DNA of 64,000 bases from the NCBI GenBank assembly GCA_039931615.1, contig JBDTRR010000006.1, forward strand, positions 62,001-126,000, in the 5' to 3' direction. The notes under the pieces were generated by a model that saw only the letters and a program-made list of their open reading frames with translations, had not been told where the DNA came from and did no database searches. Position numbers and translations under genes: made by a program. Below, piece after piece: positions 32,837 through 42,319 of this stretch. Positions within the stretch are counted from its first letter, which is position 1. Each line of letters begins with the position of its first letter. Source of the DNA: JAHFUI01 sp039931615 (GTDB lineage Bacteria > Acidobacteriota > Vicinamibacteria > Vicinamibacterales > CAVVIG01).

Positions 32837-34692
32837 TGATTCGAGACGTTGCCCTCTTCGTACACCTCGCAATTGGCGCGCTCGGGCTGGATCTGGACTC
32901 CGCCAGCCCCGGCTCCGGGCCCCCCGGCGCCAGGGCCCCCGAATCCGGCGCCGCCCGCGCGCAGCACGCGGGTCGGCATCACCCAGGGCTCAACGAACGA
33001 CTCCGGATCTTCGATCGTCATGTCGTATCGGATTTCATTGCCAACACGTGTGAGCTTCTCGACGATATGCATGCTGCCCGAGTGCAACAGGCCGCCTCGT
33101 CCCAACCACGTCGTATCGTCGAATGAGGTCGAGTCGATGACGAGCGTGTCACCCTGCCAGGTTCCGATGCTGTTGCCATAGAACGTCGCCAGGTTCTGGG
33201 AGCGTTCGGTCCGCTGGCGGCCATCCGTGGGGATGTCGCGGACTTCCGTGTTGCCGCCGCCGTAATCGGCATTCGCTCCATAGAAGAAAATCACGTCCTG
33301 ATCGGTCTGGATGATCCGCCGGGGGGTGCCGTGCCGTGGAATTCCCAGCGGCTTGCACGTCATGATCGGATCGTACTTGTTCGTCCACTGATCGAGTTCC
33401 TGAATCTTGTCCCAGAACTCGGGCTTGTAAATGGGATGACCGAGGATGCCGAACCGCGAGGGGGAGATCCACTCGTAATCGACCACGAAGTTGTCGTTCG
33501 GGACCTTGCAGTCCTTCTGCGTCGGACCGCAGCGGCGGTTGCCGCCACCCGTAATTGGATTGAAGCCGCCACCCCAGTTTCCCGTCAGGTCCGGCTTCCC
33601 GTCGGCGCGGCGCGGCGTGACGGCTGCAGTTTCCGTCGCGGGAGCTGCCGGGGCAGAGGGGAGGGTCCAGTTGGGAGGCTGATGCGTCGGCTTGATCGCC
33701 GCCTTGATGCTGGCCGGCACAGGAATCGTGACATACATCTGTCCCGTTTCCGTCACCGTCGTCGTAATGTCGCGGACGACGGTGCCGTTCCTCTTTTCCG
33801 TGATCCTGCCGGCGTACAACGCCTCGACCGGATTGAGTGGATTGTTCCAGTCCTTGTAGTCGCTGTACGTGAACTCGTAGGTGTTCGCGCCGCTTTTCAC
33901 CACGACGCTCTCGGGCATGAACTTGGCGTCGAGCGTAGTGGTCGCCGTGGCATTGGGGACGCCCGGCATCGGATACGTCAACACCGGCTTGTTACCGACC
34001 CAGGCGACGGACGTCTTACCGATCGTCGCCACGTCGGCGGCCAACAGCTGCGGCCTGGGGGTCATGGGCGGTGGATCCGTCGTCCCGGCGAAGGCGGCCT
34101 TGAACGCGCCCTGCGGACCTGACCACAGGCGAATCATCCGCTCCTCGACGGTGGCCGGCATCGGAGTGGCCTTGCCCTTGCCCGGAACGAGCTCGGCGCC
34201 CATGATGTCTTCGTTCCAGGTATACGCGCCGCTGATGACTTCGATCGTCGAACAACTCTGGCCATTGGGCCGGGTGCCGGTGATCCGGATCCGCTCACCC
34301 GACATCTTGTAGTTGATGTCGCTTCGGTACATCGTCACATTGCAGGGCTGTCCGGCCACTTGCATGGTGCCCTTGCCCGAATAGGCGAGCGTCATGATCA
34401 GGTCGTATTCCTGATCGCTCCGCAGCATGCCCGTATACCAGCCCCAGTTGAACAGCACGGACTTCAGGTCCCTGGCGCCGGCTGCCGGCGTGTACTGCTG
34501 CACACCGCCACGGCCGCGGCCACGACCTTGCCCGTCTGCTGCCGGCCCTGGACCCTGACCTGGTGCGGGCGCCTGGGCGCCGGCTGCCGGCGCTGCGCCT
34601 CGAGCTTGAGCGCTGGACAGGGACGGCACGCTGATCATGAGAGTTGCCACGATTGCGAGACGTGTCCACATCGTTCTTTTTCGAGAAGCCAT
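32824..34692 (-). CDS. Large secreted protein of unknown function with C-terminal DGRxx/WxGD domain
   Basis: 622 residues. Signal peptide (LAIVATLMISVPSLSSAQ), a Gly/Arg/Pro/Ala linker (about 30-70), then a unique N-terminal domain (about 75-345, LKSVLFNWGWYTGMLR through TVTETGQMYVTIPVPASIK). The C-terminal domain (about 370-600) opens RADGKPDLTGNWGGGF and holds PTDGRQRTERS, GNSIGTWQGDTLVIDSTSF, SMHIVEKLTRV and TIEDPESFVEPW, the core also found at 7,351, 46,388 and 48,138. No enzyme family is recognised. GGGAG precedes ATG 34,692. A broken DUF6152 gene lies directly upstream and an intact one downstream, echoing the DUF6152-plus-DGRPH order of the operon at 45,510-49,423. Confidence 0.82.
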   Translation of the reverse strand: MASRKRTMWTRLAIVATLMISVPSLSSAQARGAAPAAGAQAPAPGQGPGPAADGQGRGRGRGGVQQYTPAAGARDLKSVLFNWGWYTGMLRSDQEYDLIMTLAYSGKGTMQVAGQPCNVTMYRSDINYKMSGERIRITGTRPNGQSCSTIEVISGAYTWNEDIMGAELVPGKGKATPMPATVEERMIRLWSGPQGAFKAAFAGTTDPPPMTPRPQLLAADVATIGKTSVAWVGNKPVLTYPMPGVPNATATTTLDAKFMPESVVVKSGANTYEFTYSDYKDWNNPLNPVEALYAGRITEKRNGTVVRDITTTVTETGQMYVTIPVPASIKAAIKPTHQPPNWTLPSAPAAPATETAAVTPRRADGKPDLTGNWGGGFNPITGGGNRRCGPTQKDCKVPNDNFVVDYEWISPSRFGILGHPIYKPEFWDKIQELDQWTNKYDPIMTCKPLGIPRHGTPRRIIQTDQDVIFFYGANADYGGGNTEVRDIPTDGRQRTERSQNLATFYGNSIGTWQGDTLVIDSTSFDDTTWLGRGGLLHSGSMHIVEKLTRVGNEIRYDMTIEDPESFVEPWVMPTRVLRAGGAGFGGPGAGGPGAGAGGVQIQPERANCEVYEEGNVSNQLRH

Positions 34693-34711
34693 AGTGATCT
34701 CCCGTTATCGT

Positions 34712-34990
34712 TTAATCGTTCGGGTTACCGGCGGAGATTTCGACCACGCGTCCGTCCGGCTTTCGTCACCGACTTGAGGAATCCCACGAACTGCGATTTC
34801 ACGCTGGAATGAACTTCACGGTGATCTCGTCGGGCTGGTGAAGAGCATTCGCGCCGCTCTGACCGACTGCGCGGTGCGTCACGTGTGGCCGGCGACAATA
34901 CCCAGCTGGTCGCCGTTGCGTCCTGATTGTTGACGGAAACCGCGAGCGATCCATGCAGAACTGCCCGCAGCTTAGCACTGAAAGCGCCCG
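34712..34990 (-). pseudogene. Broken DUF6152 gene
   Basis: Reading the minus strand in pieces gives LHGSLAVSVNNQDATATSW, then in other frames DEITVKFIPA and VGFLKSVT followed by RVVEISAG and a stop at 34,712. These align in order with HGSMTITVKNPDSTTTDW, PLTAKFIPA and LGFLKSVT of the intact gene at 32,224. The signal peptide and the HHS motif are missing, and at least two frameshifts are needed to link the pieces. It sits immediately upstream of the 34,692 gene, the position an intact DUF6152 gene holds in the 49,423 operon. Confidence 0.7.
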
Positions 34991-35086
34991 GGCTCAATTA
35001 TTTGCGGAGTTCGCATTCGAGAAACCCGGAGACCTGGTTGCCGGCACCCGGTCGCTCACGGGCGATCGGCCAGCCCTGCCTGCCAG

Positions 35087-35341
35087 TTGAAGATCAGCGA
35101 AAAGGACGTCGGTGTCGTACGGGTTTCGGTCAGGACCGCCCAGTACCAATTCTTCAACTACACCCCGTTCGGCGCTCCGGACGGCGGTCCGGACGGGACG
35201 CTCCTCAAGGTGTCGGCTGAAATCCGGCTGAACGCGGCAGGGACCATCTTCACCAGCTCAGAGACCGCAGACGTGGTCGACGCCGCTGGGAACGTTCTTT
35301 CGCGGCTCTGCGGGTCCCGAACAGCGACGCGGCTGCAGTAG
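35087..35341 (+). CDS. Small fragment of unknown protein
   Basis: 84-residue open frame ending DAAGNVLSRLCGSRTATRL. This resembles the C-terminal strand (D-x-x-G-N-x-x-x-x-x-C-x-x-x-x-A-T-R) of small secreted beta-rich proteins common in this lineage. There is no signal peptide and no good ribosome site, and the neighbours on both sides are decaying, so it is probably the 3' end of a lost gene. I cannot name a family with confidence. Confidence 0.35.
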   Translation: MKISEKDVGVVRVSVRTAQYQFFNYTPFGAPDGGPDGTLLKVSAEIRLNAAGTIFTSSETADVVDAAGNVLSRLCGSRTATRLQ

Positions 35342-35368
35342 TCGAGTCTGCGACGAAGGAGACCGCCC

Positions 35369-35398
35369 GGAGAGACGGCTCACACGAGCCGTCTCTCC
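35369..35398. terminator. Strong hairpin between convergent genes
   Basis: A perfect 13-bp stem (GGAGAGACGGCTC/GAGCCGTCTCTCC) with loop ACAC, extended outside by GAGACC/GGTCTC. There is no T-run on either side. It lies between the plus-strand fragment ending at 35,341 and the minus-strand gene ending at 35,531, so a bidirectional terminator is the simplest reading. Confidence 0.6.
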
Positions 35399-35530
35399 GT
35401 GGTCTCGCGTCGAACGCGCATGCGACCCGGCAGGCCGGTTGATCCGCTTGTTTCTCGCCGCCGCGCCAGAGATGTGGGGGCGCGCCTTTCGGCGCCGTTC
35501 TTCACTTTCGCCGCCACATATTCATCTGCC

Positions 35531-36085
35531 TCAGCGCTTCCCGTATTCCGTAAACACGTAGTCTCGCGCCTTCGCCCTCGTGTGGCACGCGAACCCGCAT
35601 CTGGCGTCGTTCCCCTGAGGCGGCGTGCCGGCGGTGGTGCCCGGCGTGAACGTATCGGATCCGGTGTTGTAATCGAACACCGCATATCCCCAGCCGCCGC
35701 TGTCCGCGAACCTCTTGCTGTCCTTCACCATGAAGTCGATGTTCACCAGGTCGCCCGGCACCGTGGCATCCGGAAAGAACTGGTTCGGTTTCGGCTTCCA
35801 GTGGATCTTGGCCATCCTGGCGCCGTCTGGAACCGGTTTGCCGTTGCCAGGAATGCCGGCCTGGTAGGCGGCGATCATCTCAGGGTTGCCGAGAATCGTC
35901 GCCACGACCCGCTCGTTCCGGCTGATCGAGATGGTCTGCCATCCTTCGTACCCCCTGAACTCAGAGAAGGCGAGCCCGCCCGGCACCTTTACGGTGTACT
36001 TATCCTGCGCTGAAACGGCCAGGCCGCCCAGGACGGCGAGCCATCCAATCGCAATTCCAATCGTCAGCCTGCTCTTGCGATTCAT
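35531..36085 (-). CDS. Cytochrome P460-family haem protein with a CxxxCH site
   Basis: 184 residues: signal peptide (IAIGWLAVLGGLAVSAQ) and a P460-type body (FSEFRGYEGWQTISISRNE, ILGNPEMIAAYQAGIPGNGK, MAKIHWKPKPNQFFPDA, VNIDFMVKDSKRFADSGGWG). The family is periplasmic and related to hydroxylamine- or NO-active haem proteins and to cytochrome c'-beta. The haem attachment site here is Cys163-Gly-Phe-Ala-Cys167-His168, i.e. CX3CH rather than CX2CH, followed by the family tail ARDYVFTEYGKR. Such spacing may need adjusted maturation or be tolerated by the normal system. AGGAGG 7 bases before ATG 36,085 fixes the start (a GTG one codon earlier is possible). Divergent from the VOC gene. Confidence 0.88.
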   Translation of the reverse strand: MNRKSRLTIGIAIGWLAVLGGLAVSAQDKYTVKVPGGLAFSEFRGYEGWQTISISRNERVVATILGNPEMIAAYQAGIPGNGKPVPDGARMAKIHWKPKPNQFFPDATVPGDLVNIDFMVKDSKRFADSGGWGYAVFDYNTGSDTFTPGTTAGTPPQGNDARCGFACHTRAKARDYVFTEYGKR

Positions 36086-36297
36086 CACTGCACCTCCTGC
36101 ATCAATTGCGCGTCATCCGCTGTCGTCGTGACACGCTCTCATGATGCGCGTTCGAGGCCGATTAGACACGATCGGCGGCGGCGAATCCATTGGACGATGG
36201 TCTCGATCGATGCGATCATCCGACCTGCGGCGTCCAACAGATGCCTGGGGCAACCTGAATCACCTGGCCGTGCAAGTCGCGGCCAAAGGAGAACACC

Positions 36298-36975
36298 ATG
36301 AGCAATCCGCAGGTCAGCACTGAACAACAGCCCGATGGCGGTCCAGTAACGGCCACGGTCGATCTGAAACTCGAGGCCATTCCCATTCCGGTTTCCGACC
36401 TCGACCGTGCCAAGGCCTTCTACGCCGGATTGGGATGGACCGTCGACGCCGATTTCATGGTCGGGAAGAACTTCCGAGCCGTCCAACTGACGCCACCGGG
36501 ATCGCCCTGCTCGATCCATTTGTCCCCAGCCGCGGTGCCGGGCTCTGCTCAGGGAATGTTGCTCGTCGTGTCCGACGTCGAGACTGCACGCAAAGATCTC
36601 ATCGCGCGCGGCGTCGCGGTGAGTGAGGCCTTCCATTTCGATGGCGACCATCACGCGGTGCCCGGCCTTGACCCGGAACGCCGGTCCTATGGCTCATACG
36701 CGTCGTTCAGCGATCCCGACGGCAATCGCTGGATTCTCCAACAGGTCACGACACGCCTTCCCGGTCGAGGACTCAGCCTGGACGTCGCGACGCTGACAGA
36801 GCTGCTCCAGGAAACAGAGAAACGTCATGGCAGCTACGAGCCGACAGCGCCGAAGCACCACTGGTCGGGTTGGTACGCCGCCTACGTGGCGGCGCGCGAG
36901 CGCGGGAGGACGCCCGACGAGGCCGCCAGGGATGCCACCCTGCACATTGAAGGTGCGCTCGCCGCTCAGGCGTGA
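36298..36975 (+). CDS. VOC (glyoxalase/bleomycin-resistance) family protein with C-terminal helical extension
   Basis: 225 residues, no signal peptide, hence cytoplasmic. Two beta-alpha-beta-beta-beta units at about 24-150: LEAIPIPVSDLDRAKAFYAG, VQLTPPGSPCSIHL, MLLVVSDVETARKDLIARG, YASFSDPDGNRWILQQV. Metal-ligand candidates are Glu26 in the first strand and the Asp/Asn of the DPDGN turn; an exact assignment needs a structure. Residues about 165-225 (TELLQETEKRHGSYE, then HHWSGWYAAYVAARERGRTP) form a helical tail also seen on other actinobacterial and acidobacterial VOC proteins. The function could be dioxygenase, isomerase or drug sequestration. AAAGGAG precedes ATG 36,298. Confidence 0.88.
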   Translation: MSNPQVSTEQQPDGGPVTATVDLKLEAIPIPVSDLDRAKAFYAGLGWTVDADFMVGKNFRAVQLTPPGSPCSIHLSPAAVPGSAQGMLLVVSDVETARKDLIARGVAVSEAFHFDGDHHAVPGLDPERRSYGSYASFSDPDGNRWILQQVTTRLPGRGLSLDVATLTELLQETEKRHGSYEPTAPKHHWSGWYAAYVAARERGRTPDEAARDATLHIEGALAAQA

Positions 36976-37179
36976 GGCGGTCAGGCGATCCGACATCGTT
37001 CCCGGCACGGTCTCCCCCGGCGACGAGCTCTCGGACCATCGCCGAACCGGACTGATCGCATCGACCCTGGCCGTAGTCCGACTAAAGTCGGACGCCACGT
37101 ACGATCCTGGCGCCCGCCGTCACGAGGCTGTGTCGACAATGCAAACGAGAACGCCGTAACATCCTGCCCGGGATCACCC

Positions 37180-40100
37180 ATGAAGCACCCTCGACACCGC
37201 GCCCTGCGTCCAGTCGCCGTTGCCGCTCTCCTCTGGACCACCATCGTGGGTGCGGCGCTCGTGAGGGGCTCGGCGCAGGCCCCGACCGCACCGGGGGCGG
37301 CGGCCATCCCGGACGAGATCGACTTCAACTGGCATATCCGCCCGATCCTGTCCGAGAACTGTTTCCAGTGTCACGGGCCGGACGTCAAGAACAACCGTGC
37401 GGACCTGCGGCTGGACACACCAGAGGGCGCGTACGCCGAGCGCGGAGGGCCGGCGCGGCCGCGGCACCCGATCGTTCCTGGAGACCCCGACGCGAGCGAG
37501 GTCCTGCGCCGGGTGACGGCATCGAACGCCGCCGTGCGGATGCCCCCGCAAAGCACGCACAAGACCGTGACGCCGGGCCAGATTGCCCTGCTCCGCGAGT
37601 GGATCCGGCGGGGCGCGCAGTACAAGCCGCATTGGGCGTTCATCACGCCGACGCGCCCGGCGGCGCCCCCGGTCGACGCGTCGAGCAGTGCGAAGGTCCG
37701 GAACGAGGTCGATCGATTCGTGCTCGCGCGCCTGCAGCGCGAAGGGTTGTCCTATTCACCCGAAGCGGACAGGTCCACCCTGATCAATCGCGTCAGCCTG
37801 ACGTTGACCGGCTTGCCTCCCACGCTCGCAGAGGTCGATGCCTTCGTCAGCGATACGCGGCCCGACGCCTACACGCGGGTGCTCGATCGGCTGCTGTCGT
37901 CACCCGCATACGGCGAACACATGGCGGCGTACTGGATGAACCTGGCGCGCTGGGCCGATACCGACGGGTTTCTCGACGACCATCACGATCGAATGCTGTG
38001 GCCATGGCGGGACTGGGTCATCCAGGCGTTCAACAGCAACATGCCATTCGATCGATTCTCGACCTGGCAGCTTGCCGGCGACCTGCTGCCGAACGCCACC
38101 ACGGAGCAGAAACTGGCGACCGCCTTCCTGCGGATGGGGCCGAGGACCACCGAGAACGGCGCCATCGACGAAGAGTACCGCGTCGAGTACACGGTCGACC
38201 GCGCCAACACCGTCGGGACCGCCTTTCTCGGCATGACCGTCGGATGTGCGCGCTGTCACGATCACAAATACGACGTCATCAGTCACAAGGACTTCTACTC
38301 GATGGCGGCGTTCTTCAACAACGCCGACGAACCCGGTTACTACCCGCCCGGCCACAGCACCGTCCAGGCGGGGCCCACGCTGTTGTGGCCGGACAAGACG
38401 ATGACGGCGAAGCTGGCGGCGGCCGAGGCGCTGGTCCACCAGCAGGAGGCCGCGTTTGACGCGGCGCGCACTCGCGCCAGGCGGCACGCGACGGCTCGCG
38501 GCAACGCGCTGATGCAGCAGCCGGCCCCGGAACTGATGGCCATGCTGCGCGCCTCGGTGGGGGCCGCCACCGACGCGCACTACGGCCTGGAGGAATTCGC
38601 CCCTGTCCCCGACGAGTTGCTGCCGACGCCGCGGCCGGAACGCGAGCCAACGGCCAATCTGCTGTCGCCGACCCGTCGCGCGACGGGCTCCGCACCGCCC
38701 CCTCCGGCGGCCGGCACCGGCGGCGAGGCATCGGGGGGCAATCCCGTGAGACCGCGAGCCAATCCCCTCTTCGCCCTGGGCGTGATCGCCGGCGGATACG
38801 TTCGCGACAAGATGACCATGACCGCCGCCGCGACCCCCGGTACGCCACAGGCTTACGTGCAGGCGCCCATCGTCCGGCCCGGGATTAAAGGGAACGCGCT
38901 CTTCTTCGACGAGACGAACAAGGGGTTCCTCGGCAAGGACGTCGGCTTCTACGAGCGGACGCAGCCGTTCAGCCTCGACTTCTGGTTCTTCGTCGGCCAG
39001 GACTACAAGTTCCATCCCAACGAGATGCTGGGCGCCACCGGCAAGGGACTTCCCTACGGCGTACCGCTGCTGCAGCATCGGGACACCGACGCCGCCGGTG
39101 GGTCGGGCTACCGGGTGCAGCTCGAAGACGGCCACCTGTGGGTCTATCTGGCCCACTCTCGGCCCGCGAACATGATTGCGCTGCGTGTGCTCCAGCCACT
39201 GCCGGTGAAGGAGTGGACGCACATCACGGTGACCTACGACGGCTCGAGCCGGGCGGCGGGGACCCGCGTCTACCTGAACGGCGCGCCGGCCGCGGTGGAC
39301 GTCGATCATGACACCCTCACGCGCAGCATCCTGCCGTTTGGTGGCGGGGGCGGAGCGGGAGACAATCCGCCCGGCGTGGCGTTCGGCTCACGCTTCAGGG
39401 AAAAGGCGCCGGTTGGCAGCGGCATCGACGAGATTCGCTTCTTCAAGCGGGCCCTGAGCGGTCTGGAGGTCGCATTCCTGCAGGCTGACGCGGCACCGGC
39501 GCCCGCATGGTCCGCCGCCAGTGAGGCGCTCGTCGACCATCTGGTGGCCACCGACCCTGAGGTGACAAGGGCCGCAGCGGCCCTCAGCGATGCGCGCGAA
39601 GCCCACAACAAGCTCGTCATGGTGGTGCCGCAGGTCCTGGTGATGCGCGACGCGCCGAAGCCGCGCCAGGCGTACCTGCTGAACCGGGGCGTCTACTCGG
39701 AACGGGGCGAACCGGTTTCTCCACACGGCATCGAGAGGATCTTTCCGTGGGACAGCACCCTGCCGCAAAACCGGCTGGGCCTCGCCAGATGGCTGTTCGA
39801 TCCCAGGCACCCGCTGACCGCGCGCGTCTTCGTCAATCGCATCTGGCAGATGCATTTCGGGCAGGGCCTGGTCGAGACGTCGGAGAACTTCGGCGTGCAG
39901 GGGTCGATTCCCACTCATCCCGAACTGCTCGACTGGCTCACCGTCGGCTTCATCGAGTCGGGCTGGGACGTCAAGCGACTGCACCGGACGATTCTCGTGG
40001 CCGGGGCCTATCGCCAGCGGTCGGAATTGAGTGACCTGCTCCAGGAGCGCGACCCGCGCAACGTCCTGCTGACTCGGGGGCCTCGCTACCGCATGCCGGC

Positions 40101-40713
40101 GGAGCTGGTCCGCGATCACGCGCTCGCCGCCAGCGGTCTGCTCGAGCAGAAGCTCGGCGGACCGAGCGTGTATCCCTACCAGCCGGACGGCGTGTGGAAT
40201 CCGGGCATCACCGTGCACCGGTATCCGACGCCTGACGCGATTCCCGCCGGCGATCACCATCGCCGCAGTGTCTATACATTCATCAAACGCAACGCGCTGA
40301 ATCCCCAGCTCCAGCTGTTCGATTTCCCGGACCGGAACCTGAGCTCGGTGCGCCGCCAGATCTCGAACACGCCGCTGCAGGCGCTCGAGCTGCTGAACGA
40401 CCCGCAGTTCGTCGAGGCCTATCGCGCGCTTGCCACCCATGCGATGCGGTCGTCTGCGACTCCGGACGGACAGCTCACCATGCTGGTTCGTCTGGCGACC
40501 CGCCGCCTGCCCGACGCGGAGGAGCTCGCGATCCTGCGCGATTACTACCGCAGTGAGGAACGCCGATACAGCGAGGCGCCGGCGGAAGCCGCGCGCCTGC
40601 TGCGCATCGGCGTGACACCGCCCGACGCGCGTCTCGACGCGGGCCGTCTGGCGGCGATGACGGGTGCCGCGGCGCTCATCATGAACTCGCCGGACGCGTA
40701 CACCATTCGATAG
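37180..40713 (+). CDS. PSCyt1-DUF1549-LamG-DUF1553 multidomain cytochrome protein
   Basis: 1177 residues, exported. Order: planctomycete-type cytochrome domain (about 45-145) with CFQCHG near 62 and the distal MPPQST; DUF1549 (about 170-390, DRFVLARLQREGLSYSPEAD, AYWMNLARWADTDGFLDDHH) including a further haem-like CARCHDHKYD; a linker and LamG/concanavalin-like domain (about 560-770, FSLDFWFFVGQDYKF, EWTHITVTYDGSSRAAGTRV); DUF1553 (about 860-1150, LPQNRLGLARWLFDPRHPL, TARVFVNRIWQMHFGQGLVE). In Planctomycetota such genes pair with DUF1501 genes, as here (12-base gap). The function is unproven; a periplasmic redox step on a bound carbohydrate-like ligand is a reasonable guess. No strong promoter is seen in the 204-base gap upstream. 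Confidence 0.92.
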   Translation: MKHPRHRALRPVAVAALLWTTIVGAALVRGSAQAPTAPGAAAIPDEIDFNWHIRPILSENCFQCHGPDVKNNRADLRLDTPEGAYAERGGPARPRHPIVPGDPDASEVLRRVTASNAAVRMPPQSTHKTVTPGQIALLREWIRRGAQYKPHWAFITPTRPAAPPVDASSSAKVRNEVDRFVLARLQREGLSYSPEADRSTLINRVSLTLTGLPPTLAEVDAFVSDTRPDAYTRVLDRLLSSPAYGEHMAAYWMNLARWADTDGFLDDHHDRMLWPWRDWVIQAFNSNMPFDRFSTWQLAGDLLPNATTEQKLATAFLRMGPRTTENGAIDEEYRVEYTVDRANTVGTAFLGMTVGCARCHDHKYDVISHKDFYSMAAFFNNADEPGYYPPGHSTVQAGPTLLWPDKTMTAKLAAAEALVHQQEAAFDAARTRARRHATARGNALMQQPAPELMAMLRASVGAATDAHYGLEEFAPVPDELLPTPRPEREPTANLLSPTRRATGSAPPPPAAGTGGEASGGNPVRPRANPLFALGVIAGGYVRDKMTMTAAATPGTPQAYVQAPIVRPGIKGNALFFDETNKGFLGKDVGFYERTQPFSLDFWFFVGQDYKFHPNEMLGATGKGLPYGVPLLQHRDTDAAGGSGYRVQLEDGHLWVYLAHSRPANMIALRVLQPLPVKEWTHITVTYDGSSRAAGTRVYLNGAPAAVDVDHDTLTRSILPFGGGGGAGDNPPGVAFGSRFREKAPVGSGIDEIRFFKRALSGLEVAFLQADAAPAPAWSAASEALVDHLVATDPEVTRAAAALSDAREAHNKLVMVVPQVLVMRDAPKPRQAYLLNRGVYSERGEPVSPHGIERIFPWDSTLPQNRLGLARWLFDPRHPLTARVFVNRIWQMHFGQGLVETSENFGVQGSIPTHPELLDWLTVGFIESGWDVKRLHRTILVAGAYRQRSELSDLLQERDPRNVLLTRGPRYRMPAELVRDHALAASGLLEQKLGGPSVYPYQPDGVWNPGITVHRYPTPDAIPAGDHHRRSVYTFIKRNALNPQLQLFDFPDRNLSSVRRQISNTPLQALELLNDPQFVEAYRALATHAMRSSATPDGQLTMLVRLATRRLPDAEELAILRDYYRSEERRYSEAPAEAARLLRIGVTPPDARLDAGRLAAMTGAAALIMNSPDAYTIR

Positions 40714-40725
40714 CGGAACATCCAG

Positions 40726-42192
40726 ATGTCCGTCCACAACCCGATTGACCTCGTCCGCCGCTCCTTCATCCTGAAGTCCTGCGGCGCGCTCGGCGCGCTG
40801 ACGGCCGCCGATCTCCTGGGCATGGAAGTGCCGCTCCCGGCGCAGACGCCGGGTCAGCCGGCGACTGCCGCACCGGGCCGACTGCCTGGAATACTTGGCG
40901 CCACCCATCATCCGGCCAGCGCGAAGCGCGTCATCTACCTGCACATGCTGGGCGCGATGTCGCACGTCGACACGTTCGACTACAAGCCGACGCTGGTCAA
41001 GATGCACGGGCAGGATCTTCCGGCCTCGGTCCGCAACACGCAACGACTGTCGACGATGTCGGCGGGACAGACGGCGTTCCCGATCGTCGGCCCGCTCGCC
41101 AGGTTCCAGCAGCGCGGCCAGAGCGGTCAGTGGATCAGCGACTTCCTGCCGCACATCGCCGGGATCGCCGACGACATCTGCATCATCAAGACGATGCACA
41201 CCGAACACGTCAATCACGATCCGGCGGCCAAGTTCCTGCACACCGGTTTCCAGCTGGCCGGACGGCCCTCGAACGGGGCGTGGGTCAGCTACGGGTTGGG
41301 GTCCGACAACACCGATCTCCCCAACTACGTGGTGATGACCTCGGGGGCCAGCCAGGGCGTGCCGCTCGACCAGATGGCGTGGAGTGCCGGCTTCCTGCCC
41401 TCGCACCACCAGGGCGTACGGTTCCGCTCAGATGGCGATCCGGTGCTGTACCTGAAGAATCCGGAAGGCATTTCCAGGGACGCCCGGCGATCGCTGCTCG
41501 ACGCGCTGGGAAAGCTGGCGGGCCGGCAGCAGACGCTCTCGAAGGATCCCGACATCCTGTCGCGCGTGAGCCAGTACGAGATGGGCTACCGGATGCAGGC
41601 GTCGGTTCCGGATGCCGCCGACATCACGAAAGAGCCGGCGAACGTCCTCGAGATGTACGGTCCGAACGTCACCCGCGAAGGCACCTTCGCGCGGAATGCG
41701 CTGATCGCCTGCCGGCTGGCCGAACGCGGCGTCAAGTTCATCACGCTCTTTCAGATGGGGTGGGATCACCACGGCAACGTCACCGGCCTGCTGCCCGGCA
41801 TGTGCGAAACGGTCGACCAGCCGGCCGCTGCCCTCGTCAAGGATCTGAAGCAGCGTGGGCTGCTCGATGACACGCTGGTCGTGTTCGGCAGCGAGTTCGG
41901 CCGGACGCCATTCGCGCAAGGCGCGCTGGTGCCGGGGTTTGGCCGCGACCACCACGGCGGAAACTTCACCTGGTGGATGGCCGGCGGCGGTGTCAAGGGA
42001 GGGTATACCCACGGCGAAACCGACGACTTCAGCTACAGCGTGGTGAAGGATGGCGTGCACATCCACGACTTCAACGCGACGCTACTGTGGCTGCTCGGCA
42101 TCGATCACGAGCGCCTGACCTTCAAGTACCAGGGCCGCGACTTCAGGTTGACGGACGTCCATGGCAAGGTGGTCAAACAATTGATCGCATGA
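40726..42192 (+). CDS. DUF1501 protein (alkaline-phosphatase/sulfatase-like fold)
   Basis: 488 residues. N-terminal RRSFILKSCGALGALTAADL is a Tat-type signal. DUF1501 blocks: AKRVIYLHMLGAMSHVDTFD, TMHTEHVNHDPAAKFLHTG, LPNYVVMTSGASQG, GVKFITLFQMGWDHHGN, DDTLVVFGSEFGRTPF, GRDHHGGNFTWWMAGGGVKG. The clustered Asp/His motifs (HVDTFD, WDHHGN, EFGRTP, RDHHGG) correspond to the metal ligands of the phosphatase/sulfatase superfamily, so a metal-dependent periplasmic hydrolase is likely, though the reaction is unproven. Starts 12 bases after the DUF1549/DUF1553 gene, hence one operon. It has the same role slot as the DUF1552 proteins next to DUF1592 at 3,274 and 8,307. Confidence 0.92.
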   Translation: MSVHNPIDLVRRSFILKSCGALGALTAADLLGMEVPLPAQTPGQPATAAPGRLPGILGATHHPASAKRVIYLHMLGAMSHVDTFDYKPTLVKMHGQDLPASVRNTQRLSTMSAGQTAFPIVGPLARFQQRGQSGQWISDFLPHIAGIADDICIIKTMHTEHVNHDPAAKFLHTGFQLAGRPSNGAWVSYGLGSDNTDLPNYVVMTSGASQGVPLDQMAWSAGFLPSHHQGVRFRSDGDPVLYLKNPEGISRDARRSLLDALGKLAGRQQTLSKDPDILSRVSQYEMGYRMQASVPDAADITKEPANVLEMYGPNVTREGTFARNALIACRLAERGVKFITLFQMGWDHHGNVTGLLPGMCETVDQPAAALVKDLKQRGLLDDTLVVFGSEFGRTPFAQGALVPGFGRDHHGGNFTWWMAGGGVKGGYTHGETDDFSYSVVKDGVHIHDFNATLLWLLGIDHERLTFKYQGRDFRLTDVHGKVVKQLIA

Positions 42193-42211
42193 GTTGCCGA
42201 TTCTCATTTTT
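42189..42211 (+). terminator. Weak intrinsic terminator after the DUF1501 gene
   Basis: ATGAG/CTCAT stem around a 9-base loop, followed by five T. The stem includes the stop codon region. Short, so only a modest terminator. Confidence 0.35.
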
Positions 42212-42319
42212 CTGACCCGCCCAGGGTCGAACGGTGAGAACATCTGAAAGCACTATCCTCGCGATGTGCCATGATTGTTGCCCATCGCACGATCCCGATT
42301 TATCCACTGCCTCGCACCC

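Noticed and set aside
36976..37179. A gene or promoter in the gap before the DUF1549/DUF1553 protein
   Set aside because: No coherent frame, dyad or convincing -35/-10 pair was found in these 204 bases.
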